A stretch of DNA of 64,000 bases from Sporocytophaga sp. GTDB taxonomy: Bacteria; Bacteroidota; Bacteroidia; Cytophagales; Cytophagaceae. The notes under the pieces are model-generated. The model made no database searches. It was not told the DNA's origin and saw only the letters and a list, made by a program, of their open reading frames with translations. Numbering within the stretch: position 1 is the stretch's first letter; each line of letters opens with the position of its first letter. The stretch lies in assembly GCA_024707265.1 (NCBI GenBank), contig JANQAB010000002.1, positions 268,188-332,187 of the forward strand, read 5' to 3'. A program made the translations under genes and the position numbers. Below, in pieces: positions 1 through 9,442 of this stretch.

Positions 1-1791
1 GATCTGATCAACATAAGGGCGGTGAAGGTCTTCAATCGATTTAAGGTTGTAGATCTTTGTTTTAAATTCCTTTTCTTTTTGAGCAAGCGTTTCAGCCGTG
101 ATGTTAAGCGCTTTGTTCGCTTTCTGAATTTCTTCATTCAGCTCCTGAAGAGAACCGATACATTTTTCTTCTTTACCATCTTCTGTTCTCCAGATAGGAA
201 GCGGAGTTCCCCAATATCTTGATCTGGAAAGGTTCCAGTCAACAAGGTTCTCAAGCCAGTTACCGAAACGTCCTGTACCGGTACTTGCAGGCTTCCAGTT
301 GATGGTTTTGTTCAATTCAACCAGTCTGTCTTTTACAGCAGTTGTTTTGATAAACCAAGAATCAAGCGGATAGTACAATACAGGTTTATCTGTTCTCCAG
401 CAGTGAGGGTAGGAGTGTTCGTACTTCTCAACTTTAAACGCTTTGTTTTCAGTTTTAAGTTTGATACCTATTCTTTCATCAACCGAAAGATATTTGTCGC
501 GGCCCTGTTTTTTTCTCTCTTCCTCTTTTTCAGCTTCAGTCAGGTAAGCTTCTTTTACATACTCTCCAGGAAAGTCTTTTACTTCAATTACAAACTTTCC
601 TTGTTTATCAACAAGTGGAAGTTGATTGCCTTCTTCGTCTTTTACAGTAATAGCAGGCACGCCAGCAAGCTTTGCTACTCTTGCATCGTCTGCACCAAAG
701 GTAGGAGCAATGTGAACGATACCTGTTCCATCTTCAGTACTTACGAAGTCTCCAGGTATTACTCTGAAAGCTTTGTCTGCTTCTTCCGGCTGTACATAAG
801 GAAGAAGCTGTTCATATCTGATGCCTACGAGTTCTTTTCCTTTCACTTCTTTTAAAGTTTGGAAAGGAATATTTTTATCACCCTCTTTAAAGTCCTCCAG
901 CTTCAGTTCAGCATTTTTAGCATTGAAGTATTTTCCGGAAAGATCTTTAGCAAGGATAACAATACCTTGCTTGAATGTATAAGGGTTAAATGTTTTTACA
1001 GCGACATAGGTAATGTTCTCGCCCACAGCAAGCGCACTGTTTGAAGGAAGTGTCCATGGAGTGGTCGTCCATGCCAGGAAATAAGTCTGATCTGCTTCTA
1101 CATCCGATAGCCCCAAAAGACTCTTTATTTTTTCCTTTGAACTGTCAGCTACTTTAAACTGAGCAACTGCAGAAGTATCTCTTACGTCTTTATATGTTCC
1201 CGGCTGATTCAGCTCATGTGAGCTAAGTCCGGTGCCAGCTGCAGGAGAATATGGCTGAATAGTATATCCTTTGTACAAAAAGTCTTTTTTATAAAGCTCT
1301 TTTAAAAGGAACCAAACAGACTCTATGTATTCTTTCTCAAATGTGATGTAAGGATTGTCAAGGTCCACCCAATAACCCATCTTTTCAGTAAGGTCATCCC
1401 ACTGTGATTTATATTTCATCACAGCTTCACGGCATTTCTGGTTGTATTCTTCTACAGATATTTTTTTACCGATATCTTCTTTGGTGATACCAAGCTCTTT
1501 TTCAACCTGAAGTTCTACAGGAAGGCCATGTGTATCCCAGCCACCTTTTCTTTTTACCTGAAATCCTTTTAAAGTTTTATAGCGACAGAATATATCCTTT
1601 ACAGTTCTTGCCATTACGTGGTGAATACCGGGAGTTCCATTTGCAGAAGGCGGACCTTCGTAAAATGTAAAACTTGGAGCACCTTCTCTGCTCGTTATAG
1701 ATTGTTCGAAAACCTTATGCTGCTTCCAGTAGGAAAGTACTTCTTCTCCTACTTTTGCAAGATCGACGTTCTTGTATTCCCTGTACTTCAC
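1..1791 (-). CDS. ileS: Isoleucine--tRNA ligase, 5' part (gene runs off the left edge)
   Basis: Charges tRNA-Ile with isoleucine in the cytoplasm. The minus strand is open for 597 codons from a GTG start at 1791 to the window edge. The N-terminus reads KYREYKNVDLAKVGEEVLSY. The class I signature follows as FYEGPPSANGTPGIHH (HIGH region), then GGWDTHGLPVE and, near the left edge, NLSRSRYWGTPLPIW, all characteristic of IleRS. The KMSKS loop and anticodon-binding part lie beyond the window, since family members are about 1,050-1,150 residues. An in-frame TAA just upstream and the alignment of the N-terminus support GTG as the start. The frame is unbroken where I checked it at both ends. Confidence 0.95.
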   Translation of the reverse strand, partial: MKYREYKNVDLAKVGEEVLSYWKQHKVFEQSITSREGAPSFTFYEGPPSANGTPGIHHVMARTVKDIFCRYKTLKGFQVKRKGGWDTHGLPVELQVEKELGITKEDIGKKISVEEYNQKCREAVMKYKSQWDDLTEKMGYWVDLDNPYITFEKEYIESVWFLLKELYKKDFLYKGYTIQPYSPAAGTGLSSHELNQPGTYKDVRDTSAVAQFKVADSSKEKIKSLLGLSDVEADQTYFLAWTTTPWTLPSNSALAVGENITYVAVKTFNPYTFKQGIVILAKDLSGKYFNAKNAELKLEDFKEGDKNIPFQTLKEVKGKELVGIRYEQLLPYVQPEEADKAFRVIPGDFVSTEDGTGIVHIAPTFGADDARVAKLAGVPAITVKDEEGNQLPLVDKQGKFVIEVKDFPGEYVKEAYLTEAEKEEERKKQGRDKYLSVDERIGIKLKTENKAFKVEKYEHSYPHCWRTDKPVLYYPLDSWFIKTTAVKDRLVELNKTINWKPASTGTGRFGNWLENLVDWNLSRSRYWGTPLPIWRTEDGKEEKCIGSLQELNEEIQKANKALNITAETLAQKEKEFKTKIYNLKSIEDLHRPYVDQI

Positions 1792-2166
1792 TTTGTTAAT
1801 TATTTCTTTAATTTCTTAAAAATTTATTTCAGGAGTCTGATGTCTTCGTTTGCTTTTCTGACATTTTTTAATGTCGATTTGTAGGAACAAAGTGTTGTAA
1901 ATTAGTGTCTTTGTTCTGTTTTCAGAATTAGCATCCTCTTGAATCTTCAGAATCAGATCAATTTAACCTGTTTTGAGGAACGCAAAGGTAATCAATTTTA
2001 GGTTAAATGAGCTTCTTGGATAGAATTGATCACATTTTTTAACCATTTTCAGGCTAAAATGGTGCAATAAAAGCAATGGACTTGTAATAGAAGTCAGTGA
2101 TTTGTGATTGGATAGGAGCAAACTCTGAGTTAATTGTTTGAAATGTTGATTTTTCGCAGGAAATAC
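1792..2166. other. Intergenic region: ileS leader and promoter
   Basis: No gene is visible between ileS and the MtfA-like gene. On the minus strand a -7 element at 1983-1990 implies an ileS leader of about 185 nt. A minus-strand 11-codon mini-ORF (about 1834-1869, MSEKQTKTSDS) lies in that leader. I see no T-box signature. No convincing terminator was found. Confidence 0.5.
1983..1990 (-). promoter_or_regulatory. Bacteroidota-type -7 promoter element for ileS
   Basis: The plus strand reads CAAAGGTA, so the minus strand reads TACCTTTG, an exact match to TAnnTTTG. It lies about 190 bases upstream of the GTG start. A clear -33 TTG was not assigned. Confidence 0.55.
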
Positions 2167-3012
2167 TTATCTGGTACTTTTCTTCTTTGTATTTTCAGTA
2201 ACCGTTGTGAAGCGGGTATTGGCAGGATCCTGTTTTAAAAGCTGAACAAGAATCTGGTATAGGTGAGGGACTTCTATTCGGAATTCTTCCGGTTTTTCAA
2301 AAAAATATTCTACAGATACCGCAAATAATTCTTCAATGTTGGTCGCTGCATATTTGCGGATGAAGTGTGTTTTTTCTCTTTTGATCTCATTCATTTCTGT
2401 TTTCCCTATTTTGAAAAAACGAACAAGATCTTTGTAGTCAAACAGGCTATTCCCCTCAAAATCATCGTCATCATCAAACATGTCTGCAAGTTTTATGGCA
2501 TGTGCCATTTCATGAAGCCCAACATTATAACCATCATCAGGAATCTCATACCCTTGCTGAAAATGCTGCCATGACAAAACAATAGCCCCATTGGTCTGTA
2601 CTTCACCAACATGCTGAAGATTGGTAATTTTAGAATAATACCGGGTCGGATAAATATAAAAACGGCTGAAATGCCTTAATTTAAAAGGACGTAACCCAAA
2701 GGTCAGCTGCACAAAACATGCCCCGATCATAATTTTCATTTCCTCGGTAATGTTCATACCTCCCTGAGGATAAAATTTCTTATTTAGCAGGAAAAACTTC
2801 ACCCTCCTCTGAAATTTTAATTTATTACCCGGAGAAAGTTTTTGATAGTAACGAAAGTTGTATTCTAAAATATGAATCTGAATTGGATTAAGCTTTACAA
2901 AGCCAGTCAGGATCCATTCTCCAAGGCTTAATACTTTGCTTCCTATTGTCTCATAAAGGAAGATAAATGTTGTAATCAGAAATATAATTATAAATAAAGC
3001 AGCCAAGACCAT
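2167..3012 (-). CDS. MtfA-like zinc-dependent peptidase (family M90)
   Basis: A 281-residue protein with an N-terminal membrane segment (about residues 1-22) and a zinc-protease motif HEMAH at residues 167-171. Downstream acidic residues in IEELFAVSVEYFFEKPEEF (about 226-244) fit the third metal ligand and the conserved C-terminal block of MtfA. E. coli MtfA is a cytosolic peptidase linked to the glucose PTS regulator Mlc; this version is membrane-anchored, and its target is not predictable here. A paralogue of the same layout lies at 7906-8853. ATG start at 3012. The metalloprotease terminator at 3174-3202 lies upstream, so it is probably a separate transcription unit. Confidence 0.85.
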   Translation of the reverse strand: MVLAALFIIIFLITTFIFLYETIGSKVLSLGEWILTGFVKLNPIQIHILEYNFRYYQKLSPGNKLKFQRRVKFFLLNKKFYPQGGMNITEEMKIMIGACFVQLTFGLRPFKLRHFSRFYIYPTRYYSKITNLQHVGEVQTNGAIVLSWQHFQQGYEIPDDGYNVGLHEMAHAIKLADMFDDDDDFEGNSLFDYKDLVRFFKIGKTEMNEIKREKTHFIRKYAATNIEELFAVSVEYFFEKPEEFRIEVPHLYQILVQLLKQDPANTRFTTVTENTKKKSTR

Positions 3013-3173
3013 AAAGATTTCCTTTAAGATAGGGAATTCTGAGCTATGTTTTCAGAGCCTGTCTTTTTTATTTAAGAAAAAAGAAATTAGAATTGTTTCA
3101 GGAAAATTTAGATTGCTAAACCGTCTTCATCGCTGATAATTTTGATAGCTGGTTAGCAATTATTTAAATAAAA

Positions 3174-3202
3174 AAAGGGCTTTTCATTATAAAAAGCCCT
3201 TT
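3174..3202 (-). terminator. Rho-independent terminator of the secreted metalloprotease gene
   Basis: Stem AAAGGGCTTTT / AAAAGCCCTTT around a short AT loop. On the minus strand it is followed by a run of T. It lies about 30 bases past the stop at 3230. Confidence 0.85.
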
Positions 3203-3229
3203 CAGGAATTAATTTAAATTGGTAAAACT

Positions 3230-5804
3230 TTATTTTACTATTTTGTGCGTATAGCTCCCGCTTTCGGCTATAATATTTACGATGTATATTCCGCTTTTCA
3301 GATTGTCTCCCACTATAACTTCGGTAACATTTTGTCCTGTACCTGAAGCTACTTCTCTCCCTGTCATATCGATCACTTTGAAAGATGTAATTATTTCTTT
3401 GGTGTCCAATGAAACAGCAGTCTGATTTCCATCAGGAAGTGGTGTAGCCATTACTGCAGCTCTTGTTCCGCAGCCATTTGTAGATATTACTTTCGTATAT
3501 TCTACATTATAAGGATACGTTGAATAGCTTAGTAAAGCAGTTACAGTAACAGATGATGCAGCATACTGACCAAAAGTGACATCAAAATATTTTCTGTCAA
3601 GATAATTAAAAGAAACAGTAGCATCCGAATTGGTATATGCTGTTATGTTGACTGGATTAGAATATTCCGGATATACCTGGAAGTTGTATGGTATTCCTTT
3701 GGTAACACATGATGGTCCTGACAATCCGTTAGGTAATACAGTAAATGAAACGACATCTGAAAATGTATGACCATTTCTGTTATCTACAGCCTCTGCTTTT
3801 ATATTGTAAATTCCCGGAAAGTATGTTTCTATGTGCTGTGTATATGGTGCAGTATAATCAACCCCTACAATTGTATTGTTATTGTAGAAGTAGACCGCAG
3901 TAATAGTTCCGTCATTATCAACAGCGTCTACTGTGGCAAGCACTATATAGCTAGGAGGCAGCACTGCTCCATTGGATGGATAAGTAACAGATACTATAGG
4001 TAACTGGTTGGCAGGGGCAACAAGTACAGTAACGGTATGATAATTCTGTCCGCCTTGATTGTCAACAGCTACTGCTTTAAAGGTTCTTGTTCCTCCGGGA
4101 GCATTGTTATACACAAATGAATATGGTGTATTAATATCTGATCCCAGGAATGTTGTACCATCATAAAAATCCACTCTGGTTACTGTACCATCAACATCAC
4201 TTGCATTAACTGATATGGTAATCGGTGTCCCGATAAGGATATCAGCGCCTTCTGATGGAGCAGTGATCGTGACAGCAGGAATTTGGTTGTTAGTTGAATT
4301 ACTTATTCCTCCAGCCAGAGAGTAGTATCCAAGTGATCCATAATCTGAGTATCCGTTTGTTGCTGGATCTCCGTACCCAACACCATCAACTATTAGGAAA
4401 TATGTTCCTGCAGGTACTATGGTATCAATATACGCATTTAACCCTTCCAGATCAGAGACCGCTATGGTATTGTTTGAAGCGTCTTTAAGGGTAAGCGAAA
4501 TGTCAAGGTTTGGATAATAGGGGTCTGGATTTGCAGCTATTTGAACACTTCCTCCTAAAGTGGTAAAATAGAAATAATCAACGTCATCTCTTTTTTTCTA
4601 TTATACCATTATTAAGGGATGGAGAAACAATGCCTGCACTATTATAGATAAGTTGTTTTGCCTGGGAAGGTATGTTGCCGCTTTCATCTGTTTTGAAAGA
4701 AAATCCATTGCTAGAGGAGATGACTGCGATATCATCCTGATAAGCGTTTGTAGCGCCGTTGTACTCTCCTTTACTGAATTGCACAAGGTTTCTGTAATAA
4801 CCGACTCCCATAATGGGCGCCCAATATCCATGTCCACCGAAATAATCATCATAAGGATCATTGATACCATCGTGGTAAAGTCCCAGTGTATGGCCTATTT
4901 CATGAGAACCGCATTCTCCTGCATATTTAGAGGTAGAAAGAAAAACCCAGCAAGGAGTGTCTTCATTCATAGGAAAAGAACCTATGCGCGCATATCCTCC
5001 CCATCCCGGACCAGCATCATCAGTAGGAGTGAATATTACCCTTACTCTTTTATTGATTGGTGTAGCCAAAAATACAGTAGAGTCGGTTGTGATGTTAAGG
5101 TTAAAAGGTCTGAAATCTTCGCTTATCAGTCTCCAGGCTTGCTCTATTTCTGTTTCATTCAGATAGGAAGGTAAAGCATTTATAGGCAGTCCGCCATTCC
5201 AATACGGATCTACTACATATTGTCCATCGAAATCAAGGTATACAACATATTCAGAGGAAGGAAAACTTTGAAGATTGTATACGTACGATCCTGGAGGAGC
5301 GACAAAAGATGAAGAAGCCTGAGGGCCAGCCTTTGCAGGTACAGCTGTTTCTATACAGACAACATTGTTGATATCCACTTCTTTTGCATATACACCTTTG
5401 TTTTTGGTATAGTACTGATAAGCTTTTTTTCTCATTAAGCAAGATTAGTTCCCCTTTCAGTTTATCTTCCTCGAATGTCAGGTTAAAGGTAGATTTTGCA
5501 TTGTCTTTAATTTTACCTGCAATAGTGTTGGAGTTTCCTGAAATCTTGTCGTAGTGTACATCAACTGTAAACTTCTTGTCATCAGACAATGGAAGCGTAG
5601 TTGGACTACTTTTCCTTTTCTTGTTAGACGATCTGAACTGTTGCTGAAATTCAGATACAGATCCTACAAGTGTTCCTTCATTTTCTGTATTCTGTGCAGT
5701 TGCAGCAGAGAAGGTGCTGAAAATTGAAAGAGATAAGAGGAGTTTTTTTTTGCCAATGAGCCAGTATAGCTTTGCGGCAGTAGTTTTGGAATAGTTTTTA
5801 GCAT
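3230..5804 (-). CDS. Secreted zinc metalloprotease with Ig-like domains and T9SS sorting domain (three frameshifts)
   Basis: A reconstructed protein of about 857 residues. Order: signal peptide (KKKLLLSLSIFSTFSAATAQ), pro-region, metalloprotease domain with HEIGHTLGLYHDG (the HExxHxxGxxH zinc motif of metzincins) and a downstream Met (APIMGVGYY), a PPC-like domain (DDVDYFYF ... FLIVDGVGYGDP), two Ig-like Big_7-type domains (DVDGTVTRVDFYDG; DNDGTITAVYFYNN), a spacer, and a C-terminal T9SS type A domain (GREVASGTGQNVTEVIVGDN ... SGIYIVNI) ending HKIVK. It should be exported by Sec and then T9SS to the cell surface or medium. Three homopolymers break the frame: T5 at 5795-5799 (one base short), T7 at 5424-5430 and T7 at 4591-4597 (one base long each). 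Correcting them gives exactly 858 codons. ATG start at 5804 yields MLKNYSKTTAAK after correction. The substrate is unknown. Confidence 0.8.
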
Positions 5805-6018
5805 ATTAGTTACGGTTAGTTGAAAACTTTATGCTAAGGAAGGGAGATTTAAATAGATCGTCGGTTACAAAAGTTACACATACTTCAAAAAAGATGAAAG
5901 GTTAAAGCCTTGTGGGATGCGGGTTCAGGATTATCACCTGTGATGATTAATTTATAAATAAACTGTGGTATCTATTAAATTAAAACAATCGTGTAGGGAA
6001 TTTACAAATGGCATAAAG

Positions 6019-6040
6019 TCCTTCTCCTTCGGAAGAAGGA
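6019..6040 (+). other. Hairpin with C(UUCG)G loop
   Basis: TCCTTCTCC-TTCG-GAAGAAGGA forms a 9-bp stem with one mismatch and a UUCG tetraloop closed by C-G on the plus strand. No plus-strand gene precedes it, so its role is unclear. Confidence 0.4.
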
Positions 6041-6076
6041 TTTAGAATGTGGTCTTTTTGACTTTAAAAAATGAAA

Positions 6077-6102
6077 AAGACCAACCTTGTTAAGTTGGTC
6101 TT
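6077..6102 (-). terminator. Rho-independent terminator of the cold-shock gene
   Basis: Perfect 9-bp stem AAGACCAAC / GTTGGTCTT with an 8-base loop. On the minus strand it is followed by TTTTTCATTTTTT. It lies about 50 bases past the csp stop. Confidence 0.85.
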
Positions 6103-6152
6103 CCTTTACAATTACTAAAGCTTTAAAGAATATATTCCTTAAATAGGATTTC

Positions 6153-6344
6153 TTAGTTTACTAATTGAACGTTCACGGCATTCATGCCTTTTCTACCTTT
6201 TTCAAGATCAAATTTAACTTGGTCGTTTTCACGAATTTCGTCAATTAGACCTGAAGAGTGAACGAAGATGTCCTCACCGGACTCTGCTGATTTAATAAAC
6301 CCAAAACCTTTTGAGTTATTAAAAAATTTAACTGTTCCTTGCAT
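6153..6344 (-). CDS. Cold-shock protein, CspA family
   Basis: A 63-residue single cold-shock domain, the standard length. It carries both RNA-binding motifs: KGFGFI (RNP-1-like, within VKFFNNSKGFGFIKS) and DIFVHSS (RNP-2-like). Such proteins bind single-stranded RNA and DNA and melt mRNA structure. Monocistronic, with its own terminator at 6077-6102. ATG start at 6344. On the minus strand a near-consensus element TACATTTTG lies in the leader with one extra spacer base. It sits close to a second, larger cold-shock-domain gene at 7298-7754. Confidence 0.95.
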   Translation of the reverse strand: MQGTVKFFNNSKGFGFIKSAESGEDIFVHSSGLIDEIRENDQVKFDLEKGRKGMNAVNVQLVN

Positions 6345-6451
6345 TATTATGTATTTATGAAATTAAAAACATTTTCAACGGTAAAATGTTCAAAATGTAC
6401 CTACATTTTTTTCTTTTTACTGAAAATAAAATTTAAAACCGTTCAAACGCT

Positions 6452-7195
6452 TTATTTTAGGATTTCAAAGTCTATATGAAAATGATCATCATGCAGACTA
6501 TTAATCAAAGAGGTAAGGCTATTGACGAAGTAAATGTTACTTTGCTTTAGTTTTTTCCCGTAAGGAGTGGCAAAAATAAGATTTTTATATTCAGTTTTGA
6601 TAATTACCTTCTGAATTTTATACCCATTATTTCTTGCCTGTGTTTCAAGAGAGAGAATTTGTCTGGCAACCAGGTCAAAATCAATGGAGATGCTCTTGTC
6701 TTCGCTATATTTCCCTTCATTGTCAAAGTCAAGCCAATAATGGCCGGCACCAATTGTATCAAGATCGTAAAAGGCTTTATTTCCCTTTATCAAAGGCATC
6801 ATAAAATCAATGCTTAAGCCATTCTGATGTGTCCTGTGAGGGAAAATCTTACCACCGTTTTTATTACTGCATTCCATGATGAAAAATTTCCTGTCCGGAA
6901 TTTCTTTCTCAAGTTGTTTATAAGAACTGATCACAGCAGTCCTTATCTTATCATTCAAGAATGCCCGATTGTTGATATAACTGGAGGTATCAAAGTATTG
7001 GTAATTGGCTCCCTGAAATGGGAATAGTTTTCCGTTTATGAGAGCCCCGCCAGATACAGTGCCGGTGGAAGTGCTTGGAATACTATTTTCTTTATTACCG
7101 GATAAATAAACTTTTATTCTGTCGGAAGAATGATCTTGTCCGAATACAGAATTACAGAAACATAACAGTATCAGGAGTTGAAAAAGCTTACTCAT
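6452..7195 (-). CDS. Secreted MepA-like murein endopeptidase (LAS metallopeptidase, M74-type)
   Basis: A 247-residue protein with a signal peptide ending near residue 20 (CFCNSVFGQ). HRTHQNGLSIDFMMP places H120, H123 and D130 as in the first zinc-binding block of penicillin-insensitive murein endopeptidase, and HDDHFHIDF (residues 235-243) gives the second block. MepA cleaves D-Ala-meso-DAP cross-links in peptidoglycan, so a periplasmic cell-wall remodelling role is expected. Overall similarity outside these blocks is weak by eye, so the exact cleavage specificity is uncertain. ATG start at 7195. No exact -7 element was found upstream. Confidence 0.75.
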   Translation of the reverse strand: MSKLFQLLILLCFCNSVFGQDHSSDRIKVYLSGNKENSIPSTSTGTVSGGALINGKLFPFQGANYQYFDTSSYINNRAFLNDKIRTAVISSYKQLEKEIPDRKFFIMECSNKNGGKIFPHRTHQNGLSIDFMMPLIKGNKAFYDLDTIGAGHYWLDFDNEGKYSEDKSISIDFDLVARQILSLETQARNNGYKIQKVIIKTEYKNLIFATPYGKKLKQSNIYFVNSLTSLINSLHDDHFHIDFEILK

Positions 7196-7297
7196 AAGAT
7201 TTCTTAATTTCTATGAGCAGCTTATCTGCAAAATGCAAACCTGAATGTTTAAATCGAGAGCGTAAAAGCAGTTGGGTAAGTATTTTGATTCTCCGAC

Positions 7298-7754
7298 TTA
7301 TGATTTTTTTACATTAACAGCATTAAGGCCTTTTGGTGTATTGATGGTTTCAAAAGTTACTCTGTCGTTTTCTTTTACTGAGTCCTTAAGGCCATTGATG
7401 TGAACAAATATGCTCTCCTGGGTTTCCAGATCCTTGATAAATCCATATCCTTTGGATTCATTAAAAAAGGTTACTTTGCCCTTTCTGAGAGGTTTCGGTT
7501 CGTTACTGTTTGTATTTCTCGCTACACCGATCTGTATATCATCCTGATTAATGACGGTTTTCTTTCTATTCGGATCAGGAGGAACTGAGGTAATGTTACC
7601 ATTTTCATCAACGTAGGCCATCATGTCCTCAAGGCTATTACCTTTACTGGAATGAGCTTTACGTTCTTCTCTTTTCTCTTCCTTTTCTTTTTTTCTTTTG
7701 TTTCTTTTTCTTCTCTACTTCTTTTTTGTTAAATGTTTCTTGAGATTTACCCAT
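7298..7754 (-). CDS. Cold-shock-domain protein with charged N-terminal extension (one frameshift)
   Basis: The C-terminal half is a cold-shock domain (GKVTFFNESKGYGFIKD with RNP-1-like KGYGFI; ESIFVHINGL). Ahead of it is a Lys/Glu-rich stretch, starting MGKSQETFNKKEVEKKKKQK, then AYVDENGNITSVPPDP. This layout of about 150 residues is common in Bacteroidota. The frame breaks in a T7 run (plus strand 7688-7694) that is one base too long. Removing it joins ATG 7754 to the downstream frame and gives 152 codons including the stop. Without the correction the gene would appear to start near 7624 and lose its basic tail. Confidence 0.85.
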
Positions 7755-7905
7755 AATTTATTTTAAAATATTAATGTTGGCAATTTGGTGAAGATTCTGA
7801 TCTGAATAAAATCCGGTTGAAATTGGACTAAGAAAGTAAGCCTTTTTTAAGAAGATTGTTCAGAAAGAATCATAAAAATACATGTTTTTTATGATTTGTA
7901 TAAAT

Positions 7906-8853
7906 TTAACTAATTTTCCTGCCTTTTACAAAAAGGCTTTTGGTAAAAGACACTTTAGCCTTTAATGTTTTAAGGTTGGGCAATTCTTTTATAGCCTGGT
8001 TCATTAAAAGTATAAGCTTTCTGTTTTCAGGAGGATAGAAATAGAATTTTGCATTTTGAAGTGCCTTCCCCGGGTCTTGTTTCAGTAATTTAGAAAGTGA
8101 GGAATACAGCGCTGGTAGCTGCATTTTAAACTCTTCCGGCTTTTCAAAGAAATATTCTACACATACTGCAAAAAACTCATCCTCATTGTTAAACGCATAG
8201 GGCCTGAGAAATCTCATTTTTCCCGTTTTAATTTTTTTTATCTCCTGACGACTTATTTTGCCCCATTCTTTCAGACTTTCATGATCAAGCAGTTCTTGTT
8301 GATAGTGATGAAGGGCATCTTCAATTTTTAATGCATGGGCCATTTCATGCAATCCAAGATTAAACCCATCTTCCGGTTTTTTATACCCATACATAAAATC
8401 TTCCCAGGAAAAAGCAATAAATCCATTAAGGCTCACTTCGCCTTTGTGTCTTTTTCCATTTGAAGACTGATAGTGAGAAGGGTATATGATTATTTTAGGA
8501 AAGCTTTCAAATCTCACCGGAGGAAATCCAAAAGTCAACTGAACCCCGCAAGCTGCTACAAGAATCTGCATTTCCTCTGTAACCTCCGGAATTCCTTTAG
8601 GAATAAATTCTTTATGAATAAGAAAATTTCGTATCCTTTTTTCAAAATCAATTTTCTGACTTCCTGAAAGATCTCTATAGTATTTGAAATGCTTGAGAAG
8701 AATATCTCTTTGTTTTCTCGAAAGTCTTTTATTGATACGGACTGTTTCAAGAAAAGGATTTATGATAAGTGCATATAATCCGAGGCTGAATGTACCAAAT
8801 AAAAATACTGCAATGCCTAGTATATAGAAGGTAACAGTTATGTATGTTTCCAA
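7906..8853 (-). CDS. MtfA-like zinc-dependent peptidase, second paralogue
   Basis: A 315-residue protein with an N-terminal membrane segment (about 5-30), HEMAH at residues 169-173 in FNLGLHEMAHALKIED, and the block EFFAVCVEYFFEKPEEF. It shares layout and motifs with the product of 2167-3012 (for example VTEEMQILVAACGVQLTFGF versus the matching segment there), so the two are paralogues. This copy has a longer C-terminal tail of about 35 basic residues. The predicted start is a TTG at 8853; no ATG lies in a sensible place. The two copies are separated by four unrelated genes. Confidence 0.83.
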   Translation of the reverse strand: METYITVTFYILGIAVFLFGTFSLGLYALIINPFLETVRINKRLSRKQRDILLKHFKYYRDLSGSQKIDFEKRIRNFLIHKEFIPKGIPEVTEEMQILVAACGVQLTFGFPPVRFESFPKIIIYPSHYQSSNGKRHKGEVSLNGFIAFSWEDFMYGYKKPEDGFNLGLHEMAHALKIEDALHHYQQELLDHESLKEWGKISRQEIKKIKTGKMRFLRPYAFNNEDEFFAVCVEYFFEKPEEFKMQLPALYSSLSKLLKQDPGKALQNAKFYFYPPENRKLILLMNQAIKELPNLKTLKAKVSFTKSLFVKGRKIS

Positions 8854-9210
8854 ATCTTAAACCTTTAGTTAGTAAGACCCGCAGATGCGAGTTTTTGTTT
8901 AAAGCTTAAAGAGCTGAAAGCTAAACGCAAAGGCTTAAAGCTGATCCCTTAAGGTTTCTTTAGCTCGAATCTTTCCCTGTGTTATCAGAGCGTTTTTTAA
9001 TCAATATAATTTAACTCTATTCTTTGAAAAGGAGAAACTTTTGGTCGAAAAGTGATATTTTAATGGTTTAAATAGTGGAATTAGCAGGAAGAGTATACCT
9101 AATCTATAATAAGGCTCGAATAAATTTAAAAAAGTCTGGTATTAATTAGGGTGATTTTATAGTCAGATTGGAAATATATGCGAACTTATTAAAGCGGAGG
9201 CTTTCTTAAA

Positions 9211-9374
9211 TTGGTCCAAGCGAGGGCGCTTGAACCAGCATGCTGATGATTTGATATATTTTGATTATAACATAAAAAATCCTGGAATTAAGAATTAAAG
9301 AATCCTTCCATATTTATTTCGGTGTGATCTCAAAGTTGGTGCAAGCGTCCTTGCCAGTACCTACAATATATCAA
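9211..9374. repeat. Degenerate palindromic repeat, possible MITE remnant
   Basis: TGGTCCAAGCG (9212-9222) pairs with CGCTTGAACCA (9227-9237) around AGGG, with one mismatch. TTGGTGCAAGCGTCC at 9336-9350 repeats the left arm. TTGATATATT (9251-9260) and AATATATCAA (9365-9374) are exact inverted repeats. No coding capacity and no clear target-site duplication. Confidence 0.35.
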
Positions 9375-9442
9375 GCATTACCCTTGTACTTAATTCAATA
9401 TATATTTATACTAAGCTGATTCAGGATGAGGTTCTTTAAATA

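Larger units (their letters stand above)
5805..6152. other. Intergenic region between metalloprotease and cold-shock gene
   Basis: No gene seen. It holds the csp terminator (6077-6102), a UUCG-loop hairpin (6019-6040) and a short perfect inverted repeat ATCAC-CT-GTGAT at 5933-5944 that could be an operator. No exact TAnnTTTG was found for the metalloprotease; the nearest candidate, CAAAAGTTA on the plus strand, has one extra spacer base. Confidence 0.4.

Noticed and set aside
22..1884. Open frames on the plus strand across 22-222, 403-855, 859-1044 and 1618-1884
   Set aside because: They are antisense to ileS, have Phe/Ser-rich compositions typical of reversed coding DNA and no domains.
1792..1990. 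T-box riboswitch upstream of ileS
   Set aside because: No T-box consensus or antiterminator pair was seen, and T-boxes are not expected in Bacteroidota.
4653..5174. Plus-strand open frame of 173 codons inside the metalloprotease gene
   Set aside because: Antisense to the HExxH protease domain and Cys/Ile-rich without domain structure.
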